Shown: positions 1 to 9,221, counted from the stretch's first letter. The stretch is DNA of 64,000 bases from Oscillospiraceae bacterium MB24-C1 (GCA_030913685.1 CP133187.1:186001-250000); one strand, 5' to 3'. Made by a program: numbers and translations. Notes: generated from the sequence alone by a model not told the origin.

Positions 1-1
1 C

Positions 2-1030
2 TCCGCCAACAGGGGTGGTATACAAAAGCGTGACGTATTTGATGAGGCACGTCGTGCTCTGGCGAAAAAACTGGGCATTTCAAACCATCATGGTATTGCT
101 TTGGGATATAACGCCACTTGGGGACTGAATCTGGCGATACTCGGGTTTCCCTTTAAAAAAGGCGATGTTGTGCTTACAACGAAAGCGGAGCACAACAGTG
201 TCTTGCGCCCTTTATATAAGATTGAGCATGAAGGCAGGGCAAAGGTCGTCTATCTGGATACCGACGCCTTTGGTCGTGTGTCTGAAAAAGCCTGGCGGGA
301 AGCGGTGAACAAATATCGTCCCGCGCTCTGTATTTTTAATCAGGCATCCAACGTGACTGGTGCGGTGGTGGATTCTGGAGCGTTAACCGATATTGCAAAA
401 GCTACCGGGGCGGTAGTTCTCATGGACGCGTCCCAGACTTTGGGTTGGACCGATGTCCGGGCTGAGGACTGGGGAACGGATATGGTCGCCTTCACCGGAC
501 ACAAATATTTGCTTGGCCCTCAGGGTGTCGGTGGGCTTTATGTCCGTCCGGGCGTTGTCCTTGAACCGCTTCTTGTAGGAGGTACAGGCATAAAAAGCGA
601 CATGGACACCATGCCGGAGGAGATGCCGTTACATCTGGAGGCGGGAACCGGGAACGAGCCGTCCGTATGTGGCCTAGTAGCGGCGCTTTCATGGGCGGAA
701 GCAAATCCACTTCCAAAACCGAATTGCGAAGCACGGATGCAGCGGCTGAAGGAGGGGATTCAGAGGGCGGGCGCCGTGGTGATCAACCCAAAGGGAGCCT
801 GTACGCCGGTCGTCAGCTTTAATGTTCCCGGGCATAGCGCTGCGGATGTGGGCGATATTCTTACGGAAAGCTATGACATCATTTGCCGCAGTGGGCTTCA
901 CTGTGCACCGAGGATTTTTGAGAATTTGGGCTGCAAAAGCACGGTGCGGCTGAGCCTATCTCGCTTTACCACTGATGAAGAAGTAGACGCCGTAATCTCT
1001 GCGGTGCGAGATATCAGAGGGATGATATGA
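2..1030 (+). CDS. Class V aminotransferase, cysteine-desulfurase-like (5' partial)
   Basis: The frame is open from base 2, so the true start lies left of the window. The protein is a fold-type I PLP enzyme of the NifS/SufS superfamily. The PLP lysine is in the segment FTGHKYLLGPQG (Lys codon 503-505), the PLP-binding Asp is in VLMDASQ, and near the C-terminus RSGLHCAPR supplies the cysteine that carries persulfide in SufS-type desulfurases. The likely reaction is removal of sulfur (or selenium) from cysteine (or selenocysteine). Its stop overlaps the next start as ATGA, so it is coupled to the small protein, radical SAM protein and ligase downstream. That context suggests a dedicated sulfur or selenium donor rather than general Fe-S supply; this is inference. 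Confidence 0.85.
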   Translation, partial: SANRGGIQKRDVFDEARRALAKKLGISNHHGIALGYNATWGLNLAILGFPFKKGDVVLTTKAEHNSVLRPLYKIEHEGRAKVVYLDTDAFGRVSEKAWREAVNKYRPALCIFNQASNVTGAVVDSGALTDIAKATGAVVLMDASQTLGWTDVRAEDWGTDMVAFTGHKYLLGPQGVGGLYVRPGVVLEPLLVGGTGIKSDMDTMPEEMPLHLEAGTGNEPSVCGLVAALSWAEANPLPKPNCEARMQRLKEGIQRAGAVVINPKGACTPVVSFNVPGHSAADVGDILTESYDIICRSGLHCAPRIFENLGCKSTVRLSLSRFTTDEEVDAVISAVRDIRGMI

Positions 1031-1308
1031 TTTTTGATAGCTCTAAAACCGAAGATTGTTTTTCGGATTCACAAACATATGAATACCGTTTACCGGTGAC
1101 GGCACAAACGTTTGTCACGCTTCTCGCCGGATGGAACGTGACGGAAAACCACCGATATCGCAGACCGATGTTCTCGGCAGACAAAAACGGTGTGAACATC
1201 AAAGGTGTTTTATCCGGTAATGTTATCAAGGTAAGCTTTCCATATTGCGAATGGGAGGCGGAGAAGGCTGATTTTGAAGGGTGGCTCGGTGGTTTAAAGG
1301 AGGAGTAA
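1027..1308 (+). CDS. Unknown 93-aa protein in radical SAM locus
   Basis: I do not recognise this small acidic protein. It has no signal peptide or membrane segment. Visible features are a central RRPMFSADKNGV stretch and a C-terminal half rich in aromatic and acidic residues with one Cys (PYCEWEAEK). The start overlaps the preceding stop by four bases (ATGA), and its own stop overlaps the next start by one base (TAATG). It is therefore almost certainly translated as part of the operon. Small partners in sulfur- or selenium-handling operons are often carriers (DUF3343/TusA-like), but no CxxC or TusA motif is visible, so that role is only a guess. Confidence 0.7.
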   Translation: MIFDSSKTEDCFSDSQTYEYRLPVTAQTFVTLLAGWNVTENHRYRRPMFSADKNGVNIKGVLSGNVIKVSFPYCEWEAEKADFEGWLGGLKEE

Positions 1309-2639
1309 TGGCAAAAGCAATAACAAAAACCCAAAGCGTCTGCCCGGTGTGCCTGAAAGTGATTCCGGCGGAAAAAGTTGAGGGTGACGACGGGAACATC
1401 TATCTTAAAAAGACCTGCCCGGAACACGGCGTTTTTAGTGCGCTTATCTGGGAAGGTGGCATTACCGACTACCTGATGTGGGACACCCCCGAAAAAAAAC
1501 AGGATACGCCGGTATATGCCACCCCTGTCAAGGACGGTTGCCCGTATGACTGCGGTCTCTGTGCGGACCATAAAAGCGCCGGTTGTTGCGTTTTGCTGGA
1601 GCTAACGAACCGTTGCAATCTCCACTGTCCGGTGTGTTTTGCCTCGGCGGGAGAGCGGGAAGCTTTTGATCTTTCTATGGCGGAAATCGCCGACCTCTAC
1701 GATATGCTCATGAAACGAGGTGGCCCTTTTAACATTCAGCTTTCTGGCGGAGAACCCACCATGCGGGACGATCTGCCGGAAATCATTGCGCTCGGAATTA
1801 CAAAGGGATTTTCTTATTTTCAACTCAATACCAACGGACTGCGTCTAGCATCCGAAGAAGGTTATGCGAAAAAACTTAAAGAAGCCGGACTCTCCTGCGT
1901 TTTTTTGCAGTTTGATGGCATGGACGATATGGTCTACGCGGCGCTACGGGGGCAGCCGTTGCTCGAAATAAAGAAAAAAGCAATCGAATGCTGCGTCGTC
2001 GCTGGCCTTGGCGTGGTACTCGTGCCAGTTATTGCCCCAGGCATAAACGAGGATCAGGTGGGCGAAATCCTTCGGTTTGCCACGGCGGGAATGCCGGGCA
2101 TCCGCGGTGTACATTTTCAACCGGTCAGCTATTTTGGGCGCTGCGGGATAAAACCGCCTAAAATGCGGATTACCATCCCCAAAATGCTCCAACTAATATC
2201 GGAGCAGACGAGCGGGGAGATGAAGGTCTCTGACTTTAGCGGCGGTGGAGCCGAAAGCCCGTACTGCTCTTTTCATGCGAGCTATATGCGTCGCGCCGAC
2301 GGGACGTTTAAAGCGCTGTCGCGCCCCAAAAGCGCCAGCTGCTGTAATTCCTCGGCAGACACGAGAAATTTTGTTGCTCGGCAGTGGGGCGGTGAAGTCT
2401 GTCCCGTTCCGTGTGACGACAATGATTTTTCAGAAACCTCATCGCTGAGCACGTTTCTGAAAAAGGCCAGGGAAAACACTTTTTCGGTATCTGGGATGCT
2501 GTTTCAGGACGCTTGGACGCTGGATCTCGACCGCCTCCGCCGCTGCAAAATCAGCGAGGCGGATCGAGAAAAAGGTATGGTGCCCTTTTGCGCCTATAAC
2601 CTGACGGATATCAATGGGGAAGGGCTATACAGGAAATGA
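1308..2639 (+). CDS. Radical SAM protein, Tes/MJ0619-like (TrsS-like)
   Basis: This 443-aa protein has an N-terminal Cys-rich zinc-ribbon-like part (CPVCLKV, then CPEHG), followed by GCPYDCGLC and the radical SAM cluster motif TNRCNLHCPVCF (CxxxCxxC). SGGEP follows, which binds SAM. This domain order matches the COG1964 family that includes archaeal tetraether lipid synthase and the MJ0619 pterin methylase. Further Cys pairs lie near the C-terminus (SASCCNS, EVCPVPC, FCAYN), consistent with an extra Fe-S cluster. I recall a database name, radical SAM (seleno)protein TrsS, for proteins in this neighbourhood but cannot confirm it here. The start at 1308 has AAAGGAGGA in front; an upstream in-frame GTG is poorer. 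The substrate is unknown. Confidence 0.85.
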   Translation: MAKAITKTQSVCPVCLKVIPAEKVEGDDGNIYLKKTCPEHGVFSALIWEGGITDYLMWDTPEKKQDTPVYATPVKDGCPYDCGLCADHKSAGCCVLLELTNRCNLHCPVCFASAGEREAFDLSMAEIADLYDMLMKRGGPFNIQLSGGEPTMRDDLPEIIALGITKGFSYFQLNTNGLRLASEEGYAKKLKEAGLSCVFLQFDGMDDMVYAALRGQPLLEIKKKAIECCVVAGLGVVLVPVIAPGINEDQVGEILRFATAGMPGIRGVHFQPVSYFGRCGIKPPKMRITIPKMLQLISEQTSGEMKVSDFSGGGAESPYCSFHASYMRRADGTFKALSRPKSASCCNSSADTRNFVARQWGGEVCPVPCDDNDFSETSSLSTFLKKARENTFSVSGMLFQDAWTLDLDRLRRCKISEADREKGMVPFCAYNLTDINGEGLYRK

Positions 2640-3847
2640 AGCGATCATATCTGGATATTTGGGTAAAAGAAATAGAGAACCTGACCAAGCTAGAGCGTGA
2701 GGATATCGAGAAGTTGCAGCTTGATCGTCTGAACACCCTATTGGAAAAGGAAAAAAGGCGGGGCGGATTTTATGGTCGCTTACCATCGTCCCTTACGAGC
2801 CTTGCCGACTTGGCAGCCCTGCCCTTTACGTCGGCATCCGATCTGATGGCCTATGGCGGTAGTATGATGCTGGTGTCCCAGTCGGATGTTCAAAGGGTTT
2901 TGACTAGCACCACCAGTGGCACAACCGGCGAGGCGAAGCGTGTTTTTTATACGCCGAAGGATTGTAAAAACACCATCTCATTTTTTGCCGCGGGGCTTTC
3001 AGAGATGGTGTCTCATGGTTCTCGCACGATGATTTGCATGCCGTTTTCTGGGCCCTTTGGTCTAGGGGAACTGATTTGCGCCGCAATAGAATCTCTGGGT
3101 GCGACGCCGATTCAAGCCGGGGTGAGCCGAACCTACGGCGAGCTTTGCGGTATTCTCCGAGAGGAGAAGCCGGACACCTATGTGGGCATGCCGGCGCATC
3201 TTCTGGCTATGCTAAAATACTGTGGGAAAGGGTCTCTTCAAAGGGCGCTTGTCAGTGGTGATGCCTGCGTCACGCCGGTGCTGGACGCCCTTGAAAAAAG
3301 GCTTGGAACAAAGCTCTTTCCTCACTACGGTTCCCGCGAGATGGGGCTGGGCGGGGCTGTGACCTGTCCAGCTCACGAGGGGATGCACCTGAGGGAAAAC
3401 CACGTGATTGCCGAAATCGTAGACGGAAACGGAAATGTCCTGCCGGACGGCGAATATGGCGAGCTGGTGATTACCACCATCGGCATGGAGGCTATGCCCC
3501 TTATTCGTTACCGCACCGGGGACTATACCAGAAAACTGAAAGTACCCTGCCTCTGCAAAAGCTGGTTAACACGCATCGACAGTATCGAGCGCAAGGGCGC
3601 CAGCTCCGATATTCTGGCACTGGACAAGGCCTTGCTGGGCTTGGATAATGTGGTGGATTTCAAAGCCGTGCAAAAAGACGACACCGTCGTGATTGAAGCA
3701 CTAACGCTATGGAAAACACAGGGCAGATGCCTTGAGGAAGCGGTGCGTAGTGCGTTACCGGGGATTAAAGTGCGCGCCACCGAGAGGCTATGTGAAAAGT
3801 CCGACGTGCCGCTTTACGCGGGCAAGAGGAAAATCATCGAGGCGTAA
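2636..3847 (+). CDS. Phenylacetate-CoA ligase-like adenylate-forming enzyme
   Basis: A 403-aa member of the ANL superfamily, close to the PaaK/CapK branch (DVU_1553-type ligases as I remember them). The phosphate-binding loop is STTSGTTGEAKR near residue 90, the adenine/Mg region reads YGSREMGLGG near residue 225, and YRTGDYTR near residue 295 ends the large domain. It should activate a carboxylic acid with ATP and transfer it to CoA or another thiol. The start overlaps the radical SAM stop as ATGA, so the two proteins are made together. The C-terminal subdomain is short, as in PaaK. The acid substrate cannot be told from sequence. The operon ends here with no obvious hairpin directly after the stop. 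Confidence 0.8.
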   Translation: MKRSYLDIWVKEIENLTKLEREDIEKLQLDRLNTLLEKEKRRGGFYGRLPSSLTSLADLAALPFTSASDLMAYGGSMMLVSQSDVQRVLTSTTSGTTGEAKRVFYTPKDCKNTISFFAAGLSEMVSHGSRTMICMPFSGPFGLGELICAAIESLGATPIQAGVSRTYGELCGILREEKPDTYVGMPAHLLAMLKYCGKGSLQRALVSGDACVTPVLDALEKRLGTKLFPHYGSREMGLGGAVTCPAHEGMHLRENHVIAEIVDGNGNVLPDGEYGELVITTIGMEAMPLIRYRTGDYTRKLKVPCLCKSWLTRIDSIERKGASSDILALDKALLGLDNVVDFKAVQKDDTVVIEALTLWKTQGRCLEEAVRSALPGIKVRATERLCEKSDVPLYAGKRKIIEA

Positions 3848-4003
3848 CCCACTGTGTATATCTAAGCTTTTTTAGCAAAACGCAGAATCCGTATATCAAG
3901 TAGCACAAATCTATATATCGATAATAATCCGATAGGGTTGATGGTTGAACGCCAAATCAGTTTTTTTAGAGAATAAAAAATAAAAGCTTATTGAACCAAA
4001 TAA

Positions 4004-4046
4004 AAACAACTCGGCTGTGATTGCTATAATCGCACCCGAGTTGTTT
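4004..4046 (-). terminator. Hairpin terminator, usable from both sides
   Basis: Perfect 11-bp stem (4004-4014 with 4036-4046) and a T-rich flank on the minus strand, directly after the 4057-4947 gene. It may also end the radical SAM operon from the other strand. The rest of 3848-4003 is AT-rich and shows nothing else I can name. Confidence 0.8.
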
Positions 4047-4056
4047 GTTTTAAAAC

Positions 4057-4947
4057 CTAAAGCATCTTATATTCTTGTAAAAGTCGTCCAACCATACTCA
4101 ACTGATCCGAAACTCGTGTTTCCATGGGATATCCTCGAAAAGTCTCGACCGTTATCGTTGGAATAACAAGCTCTTTAGAAACCGTTTTATTAATACTACC
4201 GTTAGGAGCAGGCGTAAAATAGTTAAATGCCTCACTACACAATGTTCCGTGCTGGGTTTCCAAAATAATTTGCATTAGCAAATCTGATTTTTCACCCAAA
4301 TCAGTAAAAATCAAAGAACTCCCAAGAAAATCACGCGTCTCCTTTTCTGGACGGGCTTCATGAAGATCCAGAACAAATTCTGGATCAATCCTTTTGATAT
4401 CTTCAAAAATGGAATTTGCCATCATTTGTGCCAAGTTTCCCTGTACGTTTCCGGGGAAGTTTCTGTTTAAGTCAAGAAAGCCTGCAACATAACGCGAAAG
4501 TGGATTTGCAGTTGCACCTTGTCGGTTTGCAGGCGCAAGAATATAGAGTGTGCCAGCCTTGATGCTCGCTTTTTTTAAAAGCTCTCCCGCTCTCCAAGCA
4601 GCCTCTTCATCGCCATGAACACCGGCGACAATGTAAATTGAAGCGCCATTTTGCTTTGAACTGATCACCGTGACCTCGTTTTCAAAATCGGTTTCCGCAC
4701 CGATCAAATAGGAGGTGTGCGCAACCTCATACACATTGGAAAAGCAATCCGCAAAATCCTCAGGAAAAGCGTTCTCGAAATCAATGTTATATTGGGGGTC
4801 TATACCGCTAAAATCTGTTGCTGAAACTGTTGATGAAGGTATAAGCTCAACGACTGAAGCGCTTGAAGAAGTTAGATAGCCCGTGGAATTACTGCACGCA
4901 ATAAGAAGCGACATTCCTAATGGTGCAACGATAGTTTTCCAACTCAT
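4057..4947 (-). CDS. M14/succinylglutamate desuccinylase-like lipoprotein
   Basis: A 296-aa predicted lipoprotein: the N-terminus ends in LLIAC with lipobox Cys18, followed by a Ser/Thr-rich linker. The catalytic part resembles zinc carboxypeptidases of the M14/AstE group. VHGDEEAAW gives the HxxE zinc pair near residue 123, LNRNFPGN is the Asn-Arg substrate-binding segment, and DLHEARPEK gives the third zinc ligand near residue 197. It would cleave an amide or peptide bond outside the membrane. It is transcribed away from the ggt operon and shares the intergenic region with it. Given the PGA genes nearby, hydrolysis of gamma-glutamyl bonds is a reasonable inference. Start supported by AGAGGA. 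Confidence 0.75.
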   Translation of the reverse strand: MSWKTIVAPLGMSLLIACSNSTGYLTSSSASVVELIPSSTVSATDFSGIDPQYNIDFENAFPEDFADCFSNVYEVAHTSYLIGAETDFENEVTVISSKQNGASIYIVAGVHGDEEAAWRAGELLKKASIKAGTLYILAPANRQGATANPLSRYVAGFLDLNRNFPGNVQGNLAQMMANSIFEDIKRIDPEFVLDLHEARPEKETRDFLGSSLIFTDLGEKSDLLMQIILETQHGTLCSEAFNYFTPAPNGSINKTVSKELVIPTITVETFRGYPMETRVSDQLSMVGRLLQEYKML

Positions 4948-5185
4948 TGTAATTCCTCTTTCTTAAAATTTTCAAGAACATCATAGCATAATCGCATAAA
5001 TAATTATAAAAAAATCTTATGTTTTGTTAAATTGTATAAAACATCACCGTTTTTTTATACATTGTGATCACTGAGAAATAAGAGAAAAAATAGAATATAG
5101 ACATTTCGTATGTTAAAGTTTAATTAACAAACCGTGTTGTGTAAGAAAACGCAAGCACAAAAATATCGCAAAAGGAGAATTTACA

Positions 5186-6982
5186 ATGAAAAAAAGAGCC
5201 TTATCGCTTTTTCTGGCTGTTACAGTAATGGTTTTATCCACAGCATGCCAGAGTGCTCCTACTTCTTCGCAGGCGCCGGTCTCATCTTCTCAAGCTGCAA
5301 GCAGTGAAACATCAACACCGCAAGCAGAAACTGATACCTGGAAACCTTACGATGAAAATGGTCAGATCAAGCGCGACGACCGTGACGGCAACGGCGAAAA
5401 CGGTGTTGTTTCAACTGGAAAATATGAAGCATCTGTAATTGGTGCTGAAGTCATTAAAAATGGCGGAAATGCCATCGACGCTGCTGTTGCAGTAGGATTT
5501 GCTCTTGGTGTTTGTGAGCCACAGTCATCTGGTATTGGCGGTGGTGGCTTTATGCTCATTCACAGTGCTAAGACCAATGAAAATGTGTTTATTGACTTCC
5601 GTGAAATTGCCCCTGCCGCTGCAAAGCCAGGCATGTGGGAAGTTGATGAAAAGGGCGAGCTTGTTGATGATTCCAAGTGGTTGGGTGGCCCTTCCGTAGG
5701 TGTTCCCGGTGAAGTTAAGGGTTTACTCTATGCATTAGAGAATTATGGAACGATGACTCGCGAACAGGTTATGCAGCCTTCCATTGACATGGCACAAAAC
5801 GGTTTCGAAGTTTCTGCTGTTCTCAATAGAGACTCGATGGAGGAGTTTGAAGTTCTCACCAGATTTAAGGCGTGCGGAGATATCTATTTGAAAGATGGTT
5901 TCCCGTATCCTATTGGTTCCACCATTCAGAATCCGGAATTGGCAAAAACCCTTACCATGATTCGCGACAACGGCGACAAGGCCTTCTATGAAGGTGAAGT
6001 TGCAGAAGCAATGGTGAAAGCGGTTCAAGAAGCTGGGGGTATTCTTACACTTGAGGACCTGAAAAACTATGAGGTTAAACTCAGAACGCCTGTTAGCGGA
6101 ACATACCGTGGGTATGAAGTTCTTTCTTCTCCTCCTCCTTCTTCAGGTGGTTCCACAATTATCGAAACCTTAAACATTCTTGAGAACTTTGATCTTAAGA
6201 ATATGGAGCATAACTCTGCTGAACACTTACATGTTCTCACAGAAGCAATGAAAATGGCTTATAAAGACAGAGGATTCTTTGCAGCTGACACCGACTTCCG
6301 TGATGTCCCGCTCAATGGATTAACCTCAAAGGCATATGCTGCTGACCTTGCAGCAAAGATCGACATGGACAAGGCGCAGCTGTTTGAGCATGGTGATGCT
6401 TGGAGCTATGAATCTCCACAAACAACACACTACTCCATCATGGACAAAGAAGGCAACATCGTTGCTGTTACAAAAACCATCAACTACGTATTCGGTTCTG
6501 GCGTTGTTCCTGAAGGCTATGGCTTCATTATGAATGACGAAATGGATGACTTCGATGCTGAAGTTGGTACAGCCAATGAAGTTGAACCGGGCAAAAAGCC
6601 GATGAGCTCAATGTCGCCAACCATCATTTTAAAGGATGGCAAGCCAATTATGACCATTGGTGCACCTGGTTCCCAGCGTATTATCTCTGGTGTCCTTCAG
6701 GTTGTCTCCAACGTCATCGATTTTGATATGGACATTGCAGATGCAATCTATGCCCCAAGAATTCATGCTGGTTCTGACTGGACAACCAGCGATGAAACCA
6801 TCATGTTTGAAACACGAATCGCTGCTGAAGTCAAAGAGAAGCTTGAAGCGCTCGGCCACCCTGTTTTAGAAACTGGAGACTGGATGGATTATCCTTGCGT
6901 ACAAGCAGTTGTCATGCTTGAGGATGGTACTTTACGTGGCTGCGGAGACCCCCGTCGTGACGGTAAGGCAGTCGGATTCTAA
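5186..6982 (+). CDS. ggt: Gamma-glutamyltransferase lipoprotein
   Basis: A full-length 598-aa GGT precursor. The signal peptide ends in LSTAC (lipobox Cys21), so the enzyme is membrane-anchored outside the cell. The autoprocessing site is QTTHYSIMDKEGN, with the predicted nucleophile Thr413 starting the small subunit. SSMSPTI and the Gly-rich GAPGSQ region also match the family. It transfers or hydrolyses gamma-glutamyl groups from glutathione or from poly-gamma-glutamate; CapD, which trims and anchors capsule PGA, belongs to the same family. It heads the operon ggt-DUF6305-TRAP permease-small protein-M14 enzyme, facing the pgsBCW operon, which favours PGA as substrate (inference). RBS AAAGGAGA. 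Confidence 0.92.
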   Translation: MKKRALSLFLAVTVMVLSTACQSAPTSSQAPVSSSQAASSETSTPQAETDTWKPYDENGQIKRDDRDGNGENGVVSTGKYEASVIGAEVIKNGGNAIDAAVAVGFALGVCEPQSSGIGGGGFMLIHSAKTNENVFIDFREIAPAAAKPGMWEVDEKGELVDDSKWLGGPSVGVPGEVKGLLYALENYGTMTREQVMQPSIDMAQNGFEVSAVLNRDSMEEFEVLTRFKACGDIYLKDGFPYPIGSTIQNPELAKTLTMIRDNGDKAFYEGEVAEAMVKAVQEAGGILTLEDLKNYEVKLRTPVSGTYRGYEVLSSPPPSSGGSTIIETLNILENFDLKNMEHNSAEHLHVLTEAMKMAYKDRGFFAADTDFRDVPLNGLTSKAYAADLAAKIDMDKAQLFEHGDAWSYESPQTTHYSIMDKEGNIVAVTKTINYVFGSGVVPEGYGFIMNDEMDDFDAEVGTANEVEPGKKPMSSMSPTIILKDGKPIMTIGAPGSQRIISGVLQVVSNVIDFDMDIADAIYAPRIHAGSDWTTSDETIMFETRIAAEVKEKLEALGHPVLETGDWMDYPCVQAVVMLEDGTLRGCGDPRRDGKAVGF

Positions 6983-7101
6983 ACGTAAATAAAGATTTTA
7001 ATTGTGAAGGAGTGCATCCGAAATTCGCATTGCGCTCCTTCACAAAAAAATGCAATCGGAATATTCTTGTTTCCGAATATACACAACTTGGAGGAATTAT
7101 T

Positions 7102-7725
7102 ATGAAGAAAAAATTATTAGCTGTTGTTTTAGCTATGGCATTTGCGGCATCTTTGGCGGCTTGCGGAGGTTCCGATAGCCCCAGTGCATCAGCGGCATCT
7201 TCTTCTGCATCAGCTGCACAAGAAATTAAAATTGAAGGCCTTAAAGAGGCGTTTGCAGAGCAACCAATTTTATTAACATCTGTTGGCCAGAGTGCTGATG
7301 TTGAGATGGTTAAGGTTATGATCGAGAAAAGCGAGTTAACCTACACGATGAGCACATTGGCAACTCCAGATGATTTGGGCGAAAACAAAACACTTCTGCT
7401 TGCAATCGGCGGCTCTTCAAAAGGTCTTGGCGCAGCAGGCATCGACGCAAACCAAGAGATTGAGCGTGTCAAAAGCCTTATTACAGCAGCAGATGAAAAA
7501 GGTATGAGCATTATTGCTGTACATATTGGCGGCGAAGCACGCAGAGGCGATCTTTCCGATAAGTTCATTGCCCCTTCTTTTGAAAAGGCAGACTATGCAG
7601 TAGTTGTTAAGGATGGCGACAAGGATCAAATGATGTCCAAACTGGCTTCTGATGCAGGCATTCCCATGGAAATTGTGGCTTCAATGGGCGAAGTGGTTAC
7701 TCCGTTAAAGGCCGCATTCAAATAA
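7102..7725 (+). CDS. DUF6305-like lipoprotein
   Basis: A 207-aa lipoprotein: signal peptide with LAAC (Cys21), then a Ser/Ala-rich linker and a compact alpha/beta domain. Short hydrophobic strands (PILLTSVGQSADVEM, TLLLAIGGSSKGLG, GMSIIAVHIGGEAR) suggest a flavodoxin- or Rossmann-like fold. I assign DUF6305 from memory of the family pattern. The start at 7102 has GGAGGA upstream; the longer in-frame reading is unsupported. It sits directly before a TRAP large permease, the place usually taken by the DctP solute-binding protein, so it may be the extracytoplasmic binding component of that transporter. That role is inferred from position only. Confidence 0.75.
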   Translation: MKKKLLAVVLAMAFAASLAACGGSDSPSASAASSSASAAQEIKIEGLKEAFAEQPILLTSVGQSADVEMVKVMIEKSELTYTMSTLATPDDLGENKTLLLAIGGSSKGLGAAGIDANQEIERVKSLITAADEKGMSIIAVHIGGEARRGDLSDKFIAPSFEKADYAVVVKDGDKDQMMSKLASDAGIPMEIVASMGEVVTPLKAAFK

Positions 7726-7769
7726 ACCATTCTTTCCACAATAAAAAATGAATTATCGGAGGAAACACA

Positions 7770-9047
7770 ATGAGTATTGAGCTTATTATTTTCCTCACAA
7801 TGGTTGCAACATTTATCGGAGGATGCTTCCTTTTGAAGTTACCTGTCAGTATTTCTATGGTAGCTTCTGCTGTTGCCGGCGCACTTGTTGCAGGTGAAGG
7901 CCTGCCACTACGTCACCTTGTTGAGGGTATGTTCTCATACGTCGATACGATTCTGGTCATTACCTGCGCAATGATATTTATGAGGGTAGTTCAAGATTCC
8001 GGTGCGCTTGACGCATTGGCTTCTTTGATAATCGAAAAGTTTCACAAAACACCTGCACTTTTGCTGTGCCTAATCATGTTGGTCATCATGTTCCCTGGAA
8101 TGATTACGGGATCATCCACTGCATCGGTACTTTCAGCCGGCTCCATCATGGCGCCCGTCTTAATGCTGATGGGCATTCCGATGTTAGAAACTGCCTGCAT
8201 TCTTGCCATGGGCGGCGTTCTGGGAATGATTGCACCGCCCGTTAACATTCCCGCTATGATTATCGGCGGTGGAATCGACATTCCTTATGTGGGTTTTGAG
8301 CTTCCCTTGGCTTTGCTCACTTTCCCACTTGCCATCTTCAGTGTTCTTTTTTTCGGTTATAAATACGTTAAAGCACTTGATTATCAAGCCATTAAATCAA
8401 AACTCAACAACGGCTCCAGAAAAGAGTTTGGCTTTAAGGTTTATATCCCGCTGTTCGTTGCCATTATCCTCATGGTGGTCAACAAAACCATTCCAGCGGT
8501 TCCTGACCTTGGAATGCCGTTAGTATTTCTTATTGCTGCAGGCGTTGGCATGTTTACAGGATATAAGATCAACATCGTCAATGTTTGCAAAGAGTCCATC
8601 AAAAGCGTTCTTCCTGTTCTGGGAATTCTTATGGGCGTGGGAATGTTCATTCAGATTATGACGCTGACAGGCGTCAGAGGCTTTATCGTAACAAGCTGCC
8701 TGAGTCTGCCGAATCTCCTTCTTTATATTGCGATGGCAATTTCCATTCCTTTGTTTGGTTCAGTTTCTTCCTACGGAGCAGCTTCAGTGTTAGGTGTTCC
8801 TTTCCTACTTGCATTTATGAGCAAAAACCAAATCGTAACTGCAGCTGCAATCTCTCTCATTGCTTCGTTAGGTGACATGATGCCACCGACTGCTCTTGCA
8901 GGAATTTTTGCAGCACAGGTCGTAGGTTTGGAGAAATATACCCCTGTTCTAAAAAAGTGTGTCGTCCCCGCGCTTCTGATTATTGCATGGGCAATATTCT
9001 TCATTGTGTTCGCAAACAAGCTCGCACCCTTCATTGTTTTGAAGTAG
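7770..9047 (+). CDS. TRAP-type large permease (DctM-like)
   Basis: A 425-aa polytopic membrane protein with about 11-12 hydrophobic segments. The pattern matches the TRAP/DctM and IT-superfamily fold: GMITGSSTASVLSAG in the first half and GSVSSYGAASVLGVP in the second are the two pseudo-symmetric substrate/Na+ loops, and MIAPPVNIPAMI is typical of DctM. It would import an organic anion using a sodium gradient. No DctQ-sized subunit and no DctP are present; instead a DUF6305 lipoprotein precedes it and a 48-aa membrane protein follows 16 bases later. Glutamate or short gamma-glutamyl peptides released from PGA are plausible substrates (inference). RBS GGAGGA. Confidence 0.85.
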   Translation: MSIELIIFLTMVATFIGGCFLLKLPVSISMVASAVAGALVAGEGLPLRHLVEGMFSYVDTILVITCAMIFMRVVQDSGALDALASLIIEKFHKTPALLLCLIMLVIMFPGMITGSSTASVLSAGSIMAPVLMLMGIPMLETACILAMGGVLGMIAPPVNIPAMIIGGGIDIPYVGFELPLALLTFPLAIFSVLFFGYKYVKALDYQAIKSKLNNGSRKEFGFKVYIPLFVAIILMVVNKTIPAVPDLGMPLVFLIAAGVGMFTGYKINIVNVCKESIKSVLPVLGILMGVGMFIQIMTLTGVRGFIVTSCLSLPNLLLYIAMAISIPLFGSVSSYGAASVLGVPFLLAFMSKNQIVTAAAISLIASLGDMMPPTALAGIFAAQVVGLEKYTPVLKKCVVPALLIIAWAIFFIVFANKLAPFIVLK

Positions 9048-9063
9048 AAAGGAGTTACTTGCT

Positions 9064-9210
9064 ATGATTACCTTAATTTATAGAGGAATTGTTGGCCTCG
9101 TTTTGGTTTTCACCGTTTGGAACCTCTTTTCTGAGAAAAAAATCGTTGATCAGGCTAATGCCGCTCTGGTGGTAATCCCCATGATTCTTCGGTTGCTCAT
9201 GATAAAGTAA
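9064..9210 (+). CDS. 48-aa membrane protein of the TRAP operon
   Basis: This short ORF has a good RBS (AAAGGAG) and lies between the TRAP permease (16-base gap) and the M14 enzyme (11-base gap). The product has two hydrophobic stretches, about residues 3-20 and 33-47, separated by a charged loop (SEKKIVDQ). It is too small for a DctQ subunit, which normally has four membrane segments, but it occupies the position of one. It may be a minimal accessory subunit of the transporter. I know no named family for it. Its placement and RBS argue for a real gene. Confidence 0.7.
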   Translation: MITLIYRGIVGLVLVFTVWNLFSEKKIVDQANAALVVIPMILRLLMIK

Positions 9211-9221
9211 GGAGGCCGACG

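Noticed and set aside
5253-5438. ORFs inside ggt in other frames
   Set aside because: Low-complexity Leu/Arg translations, shadows of the signal peptide and linker coding region.
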